Assembly: GCF_000143415.4 (NCBI RefSeq)
Contig: NW_003314270.1
Location: forward strand, 742,453-806,452
Reading direction: 5' to 3'
Length of the DNA: 64,000 nt
Source: Selaginella moellendorffii
Taxonomy: Eukaryota; Streptophyta; Lycopodiopsida; Selaginellales; Selaginellaceae
In this document: positions 31,139 through 42,058 of the stretch, in pieces
Position numbering within the stretch: position 1 is the first letter of the stretch
How the letters are laid out: each line of letters starts with the position of its first letter
The notes under the pieces: generated by a model
Seen by the model: the letters and a program-made list of their open reading frames with translations, nothing else
Databases searched by the model: none
What the model was told of the DNA's origin: nothing
Made by a program: the position numbers and the translations under genes

Positions 31139-32365
31139 ATGGACAACGGCAACAGCATCGTCCCCATTGTGGGTATCCAGAAGAAAGTCTCTGAGTACGC
31201 TCTGCCTGCAACCGTTCAAACGCACGAGGTCGTCCCCATTGGAGACGAGCTGCTGCTCATCACCCAGCAGGAGTGCAATGGGATCATCAAAGTCACGCTG
31301 GATCCAGCAACCGGCAGCCCGACATTTGCTTCCAAATTCACCCTGGACGGATCCACATACCAAGGAGCTCATGGCCTCCGCGATTCCAAAGCTTACCCGG
31401 GCTATGCCTGGGTGACGCTCCAGTTCGACAACAGCTTACTTCTCATTGATCCCATTGCGACTCAACAGAATATGCCCCCACGGGTGGAGAAGAGGTTTCG
31501 GCTTCCAAAGCCTCTCCGAGGCCCCCACGTCGTCATAGAGGACGGCTCCGACTACCTGTGGGTGACGTGTAAGGACAGCTGCCACGTGGCGAAGGTGAAT
31601 CACCGGGAGTTTGCTGTCGTGGCATACTACCCCTGCAGCCGCCGCCCCATCTTTGTGGCGCCGACACACGAGTACGTGTACGCCAGCATGGACGAGAGTA
31701 GCAGAATATTCTGCCTACAGAGGAATGGTGAAGCCACATCCGAGATTGAGATTCCGGCCGGGAAGGGAAGCACCCCTGTTGGGCTCATCACTGGCCCCGA
31801 TGGAAATGCCTGGTTCGTCCTGCTTGGGAATTTGAAAGGGGGAACCGGTACCTTTGGAAGGATTAGCATCAACAAGGTGACGAACGAGCCATGGATCACC
31901 TGGTTCCATCTCACCACCGCGACTACTGCCGGACTTCTCCATCTCGCTTTCGACAACGGTGTCTACCATCGCAGCCAGGGCAAGAATCTCAAGATCTGGC
32001 TGCTGGGATCTTCAATCGGCTCCCCCGCGAATATCAATGCGGTGTTCACTGTTCACCTGCAGCCAGATCCTAAGAATCCAGAGCAGCTCCACCTCGAAAA
32101 GGAGGAGGTGATCGTGCTGCCTACGCAGTCCTCGATGGCGCACCGCGTGCTGAAGCACAGATCGGGGCTGTTCGTGACGGAGCTGAGCGCCTCTGTTCTT
32201 GCGCACATCAGTGGGACTGCGGTCTGGGGCCCTGACAGAGACGATCAAGCCGCCGACGCATATGCTCTGTGGGGACTGGGCGCGCTCAGCAATCGCGTTC
32301 ACTACCCAAGCTTGCCACTAGCGGTCGCGGAGCCCACACTGAAGCGCAAGAAGATCTTGGAATAG
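31139..32365 (+). CDS. Vgb-like beta-propeller protein (streptogramin-lyase fold)
   Basis: A single coding exon of 408 residues. Repeated blade motifs GLRDSKAYPGYAWVTL, GPHVVIEDGSDYLWVTCKDS, GLITGPDGNAWFVLLG and GLLHLAFDNGVY fit the virginiamycin-B-lyase / NHL-like propeller, whose signature is PxGxxxGPDGxxWF. Bacterial Vgb opens streptogramin B rings; the catalytic histidine layout cannot be confirmed here, so no activity is claimed. There is no signal peptide. Start 31139 was preferred over 31112 because the latter lies in a probable leader intron. The tail ends in a basic KRKKILE. Confidence 0.7.
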   Translation: MDNGNSIVPIVGIQKKVSEYALPATVQTHEVVPIGDELLLITQQECNGIIKVTLDPATGSPTFASKFTLDGSTYQGAHGLRDSKAYPGYAWVTLQFDNSLLLIDPIATQQNMPPRVEKRFRLPKPLRGPHVVIEDGSDYLWVTCKDSCHVAKVNHREFAVVAYYPCSRRPIFVAPTHEYVYASMDESSRIFCLQRNGEATSEIEIPAGKGSTPVGLITGPDGNAWFVLLGNLKGGTGTFGRISINKVTNEPWITWFHLTTATTAGLLHLAFDNGVYHRSQGKNLKIWLLGSSIGSPANINAVFTVHLQPDPKNPEQLHLEKEEVIVLPTQSSMAHRVLKHRSGLFVTELSASVLAHISGTAVWGPDRDDQAADAYALWGLGALSNRVHYPSLPLAVAEPTLKRKKILE

Positions 32366-32399
32366 TTTTGGTGTTTTAAAAATAATTTGCTAAGTGTTG

Positions 32400-32640
32400 C
32401 AAGTAATGTTAAAATTTTATAATTATAAACATGTTTATAATTTATAAACACAAGATTAACCTTATTGCATATCAGCCATTAGATGGTAGAATAAAGAAAG
32501 AATATTTTAAAAAATGTTTAAAAAAGTTTATAAATTATATACATGTTTATAAATTATAAATACAAGATTAATCTAAATGAATAACAACCATTAGATGGTA
32601 GAATACCCTAGATTATCCAAGCATATTTTAGGTATATTCA
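32400..32640. repeat. AT-rich dispersed repeat, two tandem copies
   Basis: A unit with ACATGTTTATAATTTATAAA, CACAAGATTAA, CCATTAGATGGTAGAATA is present at about 32430 and 32550, the second followed by AAGCATATTTTAGGTATATT. The same unit is found at about 54255-54410 upstream of the CDKF-like gene. Confidence 0.65.
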
Positions 32641-32699
32641 CTACCATCTCAATTTGCTTAAGCAAACCAAAAGTATATTTAGCTTTTTAATTTGTTTGC

Positions 32700-33073
32700 T
32701 TCACATCTTTGTTCCTCTATGTTGCAAAGTTAAGTTTATCAAGAAGCACAGTATTAATATCAACTAAATTATATTTTAAATCTTTGTTCTTGATACTAGT
32801 GCAAAAATATCATGTATAATTGCTCAAATAAAAAAGTTCCTGGGTCTCCCTCTAAATATTTCTTTATTTTTTTAAATCTTCAACACTTGTCTATGTACCA
32901 ATTGCAATCATACCAATCCTTATTTGCTACTTGATAAAGAATAATTACATCCACTCCTATTCTCACGTTAGATTGTGTTTGCACACTTGAACTATTATCA
33001 TAGACACTAGCTTTCACCTTTGCTAGTTTGTTTCTTAAGAGAAATGGATTTCCATTAAATGGGATATTATGGT
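32700..33073 (+). repeat. Left arm of a large inverted repeat
   Basis: Sequence including CTTCAACACTTGTC, CTTGATAAAGAATA, TTAGATTGTGTTT, TGCTAGTTTGTTTCTTAAGA and TAAATGGGATATTAT. Every one of these blocks occurs in the same order on the opposite strand at 39001-39275. Confidence 0.8.
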
Positions 33074-34789
33074 GTATAGTATAGTGAGGAAAAAGTCATT
33101 GATTCAAACACTTCTATATTTTTGGAGCATGAAATATCAAAGAGAATTCAATAATTAACACCAATATTTTATCTTGTGTTACTCCATTTTCTATTGTTTC
33201 ATTTGGGGCAAGAGTTTTTGCTTCAATTATAAACTTTGCTTCAGTTTATAGCAGATCATCTTCATTACCAACAATTACCTATAGAGTCTTTGTAAAATTG
33301 CCCTATAAAAGTCTTCAAATTCCTATGGAGCTTCCCACAATGTTATGACTCTAATAGATTGAAGCATTTACTATGCTTCTATAAAAACTTATTTTTAAAA
33401 TTAGAACTAATTGCTCATTTATTTCTATTCCTAAGAAGTCAACTAGATCACTTATGCTCTACTATTTATATGCTCAAACTATAACTAAATTTTTTCCTAT
33501 TTCTTATGTGCCACAAAAAATTCTAGATTCCCCTTTGTTCTAAATTACTCTAGCTTAATTCATTAAACTTATTGTATTTAGTAGCTCTACTTTAGCATAG
33601 TTGTGCATACTTCCTACTTTGCTAAGAGAATTTCTATAATAGTTTGAACTTGTCAGCCAAAATGGTACTTTCTTTTTTACTAGCTTATCTTAAAAGATTT
33701 TAAAAGAAATTGTTGTGTAAACACCACTTTAGTTGCATATTAAAAAATGTTTCAATAAAGTTATATTTTAATTTATATTTCTTGTGCTTTTTTTGAAGTT
33801 TAGTGCAAGCTTGATCATTAAGGACTAGGTTGTAAGAACCTTTAAATGGATAAACCTATTCCTATGGTATAAAGGTCTTGCTTTCAAGTATTTGTTATGA
33901 AATATGAAAGATGTTTATCCATACTTTCTACCAAGGTCCTTTTTCTGATTGGAGGTGATTATTAGAGTAGCTTACTTGAATTCCTTGGAAGTTGTGGCAA
34001 AAACAGTATATGTGGATGAAGACTTCCACTTGGGGTGCAACTTTGATTAAGCCTGATTACCATTGAATCACTCAACTTTGAACTATCATCAAGTGTATTA
34101 GAAATTGAATACCCTTATTTCAATGGATTGACCACAAATTCCATTATTAGTGTATTAAGATATAAAGAAAAAGTTTGATTTGAAGTTGAGGGTATAAAAT
34201 TTTAAATCATTTCTACTCCTATAGTTAAGTGAGTGATTAAAGAATCTCTTGTTACAAGTAATTGTTAAAGAGATTGAAGGATTCCAAGTTTTGGAGCTTA
34301 TTGAGCTCATTAGAAACATTACTTTAAAAGGATAAATTCAAGTTTTTAGATAATGCCAATTAAATTGTTAGATAAAACATTTATAGAGGTGATAGGAAGA
34401 GAATCTAAAATTTAGATTATTCTTTTCCAATTGAGAAAATGACATAACCCTTTATTTATTGGAAAAAATTATAGCTATCCTCAAAGACGTGCCTCTAGTT
34501 GAAGTATACAATGTTGCTAAAAAGATTTACTAGCTTCCAATCTAAGATTAAAAGAAAATCTCAGTTTATGGTTATATGAAATTGTGGTCTAGATCTATAT
34601 AAACATTTTTTTACATGCTACAGACAATAGAATTTTGCCTAGATTCCTCCTTGAAACAAATAATTTACTATAATGTGTAGTTTTTTTTCTTTTAATATAT
34701 AGTCAATATTCATTAGAAAATATCAATATAAACATTTATAAATAAATATTGCAAAGGTATTATAAAATATTCATCTTCATGAGATATTG

Positions 34790-35460
34790 TAAATAATTGA
34801 AGAAAAAAATATGAGAGACAATTCATGAGGGTTCAAATATAGAGGAAAAGGCCCATAAACAAAAGTACACCCTTTTTTTCAATTAGTTAAAAGTCAGAAG
34901 AGTAGCGAGCTACAATTCTTAACTTTCATTTATGAAAGCGTATTATTGTATGGAAGTATAATGGATTGTAAGCAACTAAAGAAAATGACTTGAAAAATGA
35001 TTTATAATGGTTCAAATATAAAGGGAAAAAGCTTATGAATAAGTTTTTTTTTAATCAATTAAGAGTTTTAAGATACTTAGGGTTAATGGTCATTGAGTTT
35101 AACTATGGATGACTTCTTGGGAAGGTTAAATTTAAGAATTTACATTTTGTATCAAACAAGTTTTAGGTTTGACTTTGTTAGTTGGTTAAAATAATCACAC
35201 TACATCTTGATATTGATATATGGTGATCTAGCTTGCTATAGCTAAGTTAAATTTGAGGGTAGAATATCAAGAGAGTGGAGTTCTTGAGAGAGTTAGAACT
35301 TTTAACTTTCATCCACAAGGGTATAAATTTGCAAAGAAATATAGTGAATTGTAAATAGAAAAAAAAGCAAGTCAAAAAATTATCTATAAAGGTTCAAATA
35401 TAAAGGAAAATAATATATAAATAAGAGTGCACCTGTTTTTCTACATGAAAGGGTTTTGGT
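34790..35460. repeat. Imperfect tandem repeat, three copies
   Basis: Copies begin near 34793, 34975 and 35350. Each reads GAAAA..., then GGTTCAAATATA(A/G)AGG(A/G)AAA and a T-rich stretch with an AATTA core. The first two also share CTTT(C)ATTTATGA..GTAT and ATGGATTGTAA sequences around them. Confidence 0.6.
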
Positions 35461-38400
35461 ATATTGACTCTTTAGCTACAAGTAAAAGTTGGTGCCAATA
35501 TGATATAGAAACCATATTAAACAAAGTTTTTTATTTTTAACATCCTTGGGTTTGAATAGTATTGGGTTGGGTGACTTTCTAAGAAGTTCAAATTCAAAGT
35601 TTACAAATACCTATACTATATCTTTTAAATTTAAATAATCTTCAATATAACCATCATCAAATTTTCTTGACTATACTATAACTCTTAAATTTAGATAAGC
35701 TTTATTATAATCATTATCAACTTTTCTTGAAACTAAATAGATCTAATAGCATTTCCTTATAACATAATTTAAATACCATAAAAAAAAGAAAATTTAAGGT
35801 TTGCCTATGGAACACCCATTGAACAAGATAGAGGTCAATACAATAAATTACTTGACCTTAGGGGGGGATAAGTTAATTGCCATATTATATCTATAAAGCT
35901 ATGAATAAAATATTTATTTCCCATATTCCTTATTAGATGCTTAGTTAAGAGATGAGAATCTGAAGTTAATCAAAGAAAAAAAAAACTCCAAGACTACACC
36001 TTTTTTCCTATAGAAATTTATTATTTCTAGGAAATTCAACTATGATGGAATATTATAAGTTAGATCCTTGAGTTAATCCTTCTACTTCATTATTCCCTAG
36101 TTTTAGAAATTCTTTATTGCATTGAATTCATAGTGCTCACCCTTGCAATATAGAATTATAATAAACAACTAAGTGCTTGTTTTTTATAAACCATCAAAAC
36201 ATTAACTCTCTTACAGAAAAAGTCTAAAGGGCTTTTAATGGAATTTATCAAATCTAAGACTTTGGATCCTTGTGAAATATAACAAACTCCCGGATGAATC
36301 CATTGTTGATGTGTAGAATAGTCCTAATAAAAGTTTAAAAGGATCAATGAGAACAATTGAGATTTTATGTCCATGGAGAAATCGAAAGAGGAAGAGTGAT
36401 CATGAGGTCCAGTACTATTAATTCTTTACTGAAATTTTTCATTAAGTTGGATTAGTCATTAGTATTAAACTTTGATTACAAATGAATTAAAGAAAATTTT
36501 AAAAGCAAGAAATCATAACCATTAAATTAAAGAATATCCTAGGATTCTAAGTATATACTTTATACCTATAATAAAAAATTTAAACAAGTAAGAAATTAAA
36601 CTTGATTAAAAATGAATTAGAAAAGTTTAGGAGAGAAAAAGCACAGCCATAGATTTTAAGATATCCTAAAATATAATTGAATATTTTTAAGTATATTTTT
36701 ATATACCTCTTTAAAGTAAACAAATATTGTTATAAATTTAAATACACTGGGCAACTATATGATCCTAAAGGTAGGATTTGGAGGGTGGGTACAAACTTAT
36801 TGTTTATCAAGTCTTAAACTTTAAATTAGACATATGAGAATTGTTTAATTTCTCATAAATAGGTTTTGTATTACTCTTATTTCATTAATAAAAATGGAAA
36901 CTTCCTCGTTTTATTTTTTTACAAGTGTTTAGATTTTTTCTTCACACAAGTGTGATGATATAAGCTGATAAGTCTAAACTATCCATGGAAAAATTGCAAT
37001 AATTACTTTAAAAAACTATAAGTACATTCATGTAATACATCTCCTTTTTATGAGAGAGATAAGATTATAATATTATAATCAATTTGGCATGGCTCCAAGC
37101 AAAACCTTTCCAAGCAACACTTTTGAATATATTGAGAGGGCATTAATATCATTATAGGGCCATTTTCTTTTGAGAATTTACCAAGGAAAGCAGAAAGAAC
37201 TTCAAAACTTTTATGAATATATAAAAATATTTTACCTTTAAGTATGTGTATTTAAAATGCTGAAATATTGACTTCAAATATGTATATGATATACAATATG
37301 GGATAGGAGTTTATCACTTTGTATATATATATTCAAGGGTCATGAAAAGTGAATGAGTTAGTAGGAGTTAAAGCAAATAAATGTATACCAAGAGCATTAG
37401 TAATACTAATCCAATGTTATGTAGTCAACTTACAAGAGAATAAAGGTAGATGAAGTTAGAGATAATTTAAATTTTAGCCACTCTTCCTATGATTCTTTTA
37501 CATTCAACAACTTATTTTCAAATTAAATACTAAAAAAATATTTTTATACCTCAAAAGAAAATAGAGAGAGAAAAATATCTATATAAAGAAAAATCTTCTC
37601 TACAATCATTTCTACTATGAATCTTTAAGACATTGTTGTACTTTCTTCAAATAAAAATATTAAGTTATTACTTAGTTTTAATGAATTTTTTTGTGAATAT
37701 GGGTGGATTCTTGATGTTGTGGCTAGTGCAATCAATTGCCTCAATTGCAAGCAAGATTTTCTACGCTTCTTTCCATTTTCATAAAGCATGTTGTTCATAA
37801 TTGATTTTTTTTTAGACTTAAATAATTAATTATAATCACCTAAAGCAAGCATTTTGGTAGTAGAGTCTAAAGGATTAACAAGGTTTTTAATTTGTTAAGA
37901 ATAAAACCTTAATTATAAAGTTTTTCTACCAACTATCATTTATAATTAAACTATAGCTTTAGAAACTCTATTTAATCTTTTATTTCCTCTTCAAATTTAA
38001 GTTTAAAACTTCTCACTTAACTAAACTAATTCTTTATAAAAACTCTTTTATTTCTTTTACAAATTTCTTTTTCATTGTTGATAAAGTTATTTTTTAACTT
38101 ATAGTTTTAGTGCTCGTCACTCTGTAAATCGTAAGATATTTCGCTTTGCCGATCCTCCACACTTTGTCTAGATGCTTATCTTGATGCCCGATTATGCTGC
38201 ATGTGAGGACAATAAGAAGGCCAAGTTTACTGGACAGTATATATTGTGCTTGTTTCTTTTAATATTTTATTTACTTCTTGTTTTGGATTTTCCTAATCAA
38301 ATTCACACTCATTTGTTATTTTTTAATATATATATATATTAATGTAAATCCAAAGCCACCATAACTTATAGAAACATTTATAGACTTTTAACAAAATTGT

Positions 38401-39000
38401 TATTTTATAGTGTTACTTATCAAGTTCTTTTGAAATAAATTACTAAAAAGGAAAGTACTGTTATGGTTGACAATATTAATCTTTTGTAAAAAGTCTTTTA
38501 ATAAAGCAAGAGGTATTATTTCTAACAAGCACACCATTTATTAAATATAATATATTTAATGAATTAACTAAAACATTTGTTATAGCACATAATAAAAAAG
38601 AATTTCCCTCACAACTTAAGTATTTAGATAATAGAAAAAAGATGAATCTAGCTAACTTCTCATAAATAAAAGTTTTAATTTTAGTTTTAAAAATATATTT
38701 TATAAAAGCACAGTAAATGTTTCAAACTATTATAGTTATGATAATATAAAAATTTGAGGAGTTTTTTGAGATCAATTTATAAAGCCTTTTTAAAAATTGT
38801 TATTGATGAAGATAATTTTCTAAAGATACCTAGAATTTAAGTGAAATATTTTGTAAATAAAAAAATAAAAAATGAAACTTTACAAAATGAAACATTAATA
38901 CCAATGTTTAAGCTTTTACATGTTTATAATAGTATAGTAGATGGAGAGAAGTTGATTGATATGTTTTTATATTTGTAGAGCTTGAGATAGCAAAAAGCAT

Positions 39001-39275
39001 TATAATATCCCATTTAAGTAAGAATTTATTTCTCTCAAAAACAAACTAGCAAGATGTTTATAATAATTATTCAAGTATGCAACTATAAACACAATCTAAT
39101 ATGATAAAAAAAAGTGAATAAAGCTATTCTTTATCAAGCAATAAATAAATATTAGAAAAATTAAGATTAATATACAGGACAAGTGTTGAAGGTCTAAAAA
39201 AATTTATTTTAATACTATACTCTTTAATAATATTATAAGTGTTATAAATTTAAGTTGGCAACATAACGGAATATA
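39001..39275 (-). repeat. Right arm of the large inverted repeat
   Basis: Reverse complement of the left arm at 32.7-33.07 kb, at roughly 70-75 percent identity by eye over the inner 190 bp, fading outwards. Distance between arms is about 5.9 kb. Confidence 0.8.
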
Positions 39276-40435
39276 TATTTTAAATAATAAGGATGTTGAG
39301 TATATGGAGTGCTTTTGTGCCACTAGGGCAATGCTTATGGAGTGGCCAACCACTTATAGTCTACTCTAAAGGTATAGTTCATCAACTTTTGATAATTAAC
39401 TAATAACTAATTTTAGATCATATAAACATAAAAATAAAATCTAATAATTTTAGAATAATATAAAGTTTATATATACACCAAAAAGTGAGTTTTTAAAATT
39501 TAGTTAATCTCATTGGGTCACTAAATAATAATTTTATAAGATTTTTCATGGGTATGTTCTTCATGTTTGAGTTAGTAAGTTTGAAAAGGAAATAGAAATA
39601 AATACATATCGAGGTTGCTGAAAAATTATCTTCCTTTGGGTGGAGGTTTTGTCTCAAGATAGGAAATGAAACTTTGTGATATTCTTTTAATCTATTTGAG
39701 AACTAGCAACAAAATTCAAGATTTATGAATCTGCAAAGTGCAGAAATTTATTTCAAGTTGGTTAAAAAGCATTAAAAGCATAGAAGTTTTAATCTTAACA
39801 ATTAAAAGATAAGAAGCTAAATATTTTCTACCCATTGCCCTAGATCTTCCCCTATTAAATGTAAGGAGGGCATTTATAGAAAATCATAAAGGTGCTTTGA
39901 TAATCTTAATAAACACCTTATGGACGTTATCAACCATGCCAACCAACCACAAAAGCATAGCATTTAAAATTAGTCTTCAGATGCCAATTTCCGTTAAATG
40001 CATGGTGAGCAGAAGCTTGAGTGATTATCTTGGTAGTAAACATAACTTCTTTTTTTTTCCTTCAAATCCTAGCACCTCACGCTAAATCAAATGAAATCCA
40101 GATCTGGGAGTCTGGCATAAATTGAGACAAAACTACATGCTATGCTCCTTTACCATCTAATCAATCTATACCAACCAAAAGAAACATCCTTAAAGCTTTG
40201 GTTATGTTTGGGAAGATGTCAAAAGGTTGCTGTTTCCACAAATCTTCCAGTACTGGGATTATTTGTGGGATTTGTGGATAGTTTATTACATTACATTACA
40301 TTAACTCCCATAAATAGCCAATTCCTTGACTGAACTGGAATGGCGTTGTTTATCTCTGCTTACTGCACATTAGTGAAGTATATAAGAATTTACCGGTGCA
40401 GTAACAATTGCTGGTGTCTCATGCATGACCCATTC

Positions 40436-40443
40436 TATAAAAA
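40436..40443 (+). promoter_or_regulatory. TATA box and conserved promoter block, metallothionein copy 3
   Basis: TATAAAAA preceded by ATGCATGACCCATTC and, further upstream, GTAACAATTGCTGGTG; nearly identical to the copy 2 promoter. ATG lies 78 bp downstream of the TATA start. Confidence 0.6.
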
Positions 40444-40513
40444 CGGCAGCTGTGGGGGTTTCTCAATCGTGTTATCGATAGTTTTCTTTCACTTTTTTGT
40501 TTGATCTCTAGCA

Positions 40514-40936
40514 ATGGCCACCGCTGCTGCTGGAGCTGCTATCACGGCCACCGGCGACTGTACTGCTGGATGTGCTTGTGGGAATCCATGCCCATGCGGA
40601 GATCATTGCAAGTAAGAGATATCTTTGTGTTTCTAGAACTGTTGATCTATCAACAAATCCCTTAATCACAGATGTGGAGCAATGGGTAGTGTTGCTGGAA
40701 GAACGTAAGTTTCTGTTATGGATCCTTTTCTTTCCAATATATACATTATGCTAGTTTTGCAACTCTTTTGATCATGTGCTAGTGGCCACGACGGAGTTTT
40801 CTGCGAATGCGGTGCAAATTGCAAGTGTGAGACATGCGCCTGTGCCAAGAAAACTGCCTCAGGCGAGCCCTTCTGCAAGTGTGGCTGGACATGCAGTTGT
40901 GAGACTTGCTCTTGCCCCAAGCCCGTGCAAGGTTGA
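40514..40936 (+). CDS. Metallothionein copy 3, intact
   Basis: Three exons (40514-40611, 40672-40704, 40783-40936) give 94 residues. The clusters are CTAGCACGNPCPCGDHCKC, then FCECGANCKCETCACAKKTA and CKCGWTCSCETCSCPKPVQG. Compared with copy 2 the first CGC is GDC, so one N-terminal cysteine is lost, and the linker has a one-codon insertion. The cysteine framework is otherwise kept, so metal chelation is expected. The gene is in the opposite orientation to copies 1 and 2, 12 kb away across the AT-rich block. Confidence 0.88.
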
Positions 40937-42058
40937 TGGATCAAGGAAGAAAATTCTTGCAATTTTTAGCTCAATAATGATTTGATTTGCAATTGTTCTG
41001 CGTAGACATATTGTGGTTCAAACTCTGGTCAAAATGATGCCAAGCAAATGCTTCCTCATCTGTCTTATATTTAATTGACTGGAATATAGGAATAATAAAA
41101 GTGAAGTATTTTTCGTCATGAACGGCTTTTCCTCATCATATGAGTTGTAGTCTTTATCGAGACAAATCGGGGCAGTGGAACTTTGAGTGGTCTATCTGTA
41201 TTAAATTCCTCCTTTTTTTGGTCTACATTGGAAAGTAAAGAGACTTCGGTTTTGGAGTTTTGGAGCTGTGATCAGGGTGGCCGTGGATCAACCTGGGAAA
41301 GTTATATCCTCGTCCACTTTGACAGTGTTCCAAGCCCCAAGGTCCGTTGCTCTCCACCGTTTTGGACGTGATGGTTCTTGCAGCGACAGATGAATCCTCG
41401 CTCCATGTATTTATGAGTTGTAGTTTGTCGAAAAAAAAAAAAAAAAAAAAAAAAGTAGAAACACACAGTTCAAAGAAACTCGTGCATCTCCACGTACCAC
41501 TGCCACAATTCAACCACTTGAAAATTGGTTTCTTCGTCGGCTATGTTGTGTTTCAGATGTCCGAGGGAGCTTTGGCCGACTGTGGCTCCTCCCAAGCTTC
41601 AACAAAGGCCAGATTGGTGATACATGGTTGTGGTTCAAATTCCGGTCAAAACGATGCCAGAATGGGAATAGGAATAAGTATTTTTCGTATTTCGTGAAGT
41701 ATTTATTATTATTCTAGTCAATTAAATATAAGACAAATGAGACTGTGGCTCCTCCCAAGCTTCAGCAAAGAGATTGGTGATACATGCACTGCTGACGTGA
41801 GTACTTGTGCATATTCAGCCCAGTGCCACTAGCTGCATGCATTTTATAGTGGAATTCCTTGTTCATTGGTGAAAGTCGCTGGAGGAGGAATTCTTTTTGT
41901 TAAAATTGTTGTAAAATTGTAATCACCAATTTGGAGCAGTCCAGTGCTCCAATTCCTGAGTCGGCCAAGAACAAAGCGACAAGTGAAAGCTCTCTTGGAC
42001 ATATGAAGCACCACATAATTAACAAAGAAGGTGGTGATTTTATTGAGCCAAACAGACT
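40937..42058. other. Spacer with short repeats and a cupin fragment
   Basis: An inverted repeat of about 40 bp (TGTCTTATATTTAATTGACT at 41062 and its complement near 41710) flanks a 650-bp segment. Within it lie a cupin relic (41220-41425), a poly-A run of about 24 (41431-41454), and a direct repeat ACTGTGGCTCCTCCCAAGCT at about 41579 and 41743. No gene is seen. Confidence 0.5.
41220..41425 (-). pseudogene. Small cupin relic (copy B)
   Basis: Two pieces of the neighbouring cupin gene are joined here: an internal piece around GTCCACTTTGACAGTG with GAAAGTTATATCCTCG (compare 42675-42710), and a promoter piece TCCTCGCTCCATGTATTTAT (compare 43460-43480). The intervening gene body is missing, so this is a deletion derivative. 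Confidence 0.6.

Larger units (their letters stand above)
32366..40100. other. AT-rich, ORF-poor block of about 7.7 kb
   Basis: The GC content falls sharply compared with both sides, and no open frame of 60 codons begins between 32.4 and 39.9 kb on either strand. It contains a pair of inverted repeats (32.7-33.07 and 39.0-39.27 kb), an internal tandem repeat (34.8-35.4 kb) and a dispersed AT-rich motif at its left edge that recurs at 54.2 kb. It may be a decayed mobile element or a nest of several. No polymerase, transposase or organelle gene could be read in it. Confidence 0.6.

Noticed and set aside
32366-40100. AT-rich block as an organelle DNA insertion
   Set aside because: No organelle genes, tRNAs or conserved protein fragments could be read, and lycophyte organelle coding DNA would be expected to show them.
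41431-41454. Poly-A run as the tail of a retroposed gene
   Set aside because: No target duplication and no processed coding sequence next to it; a simple repeat is sufficient.
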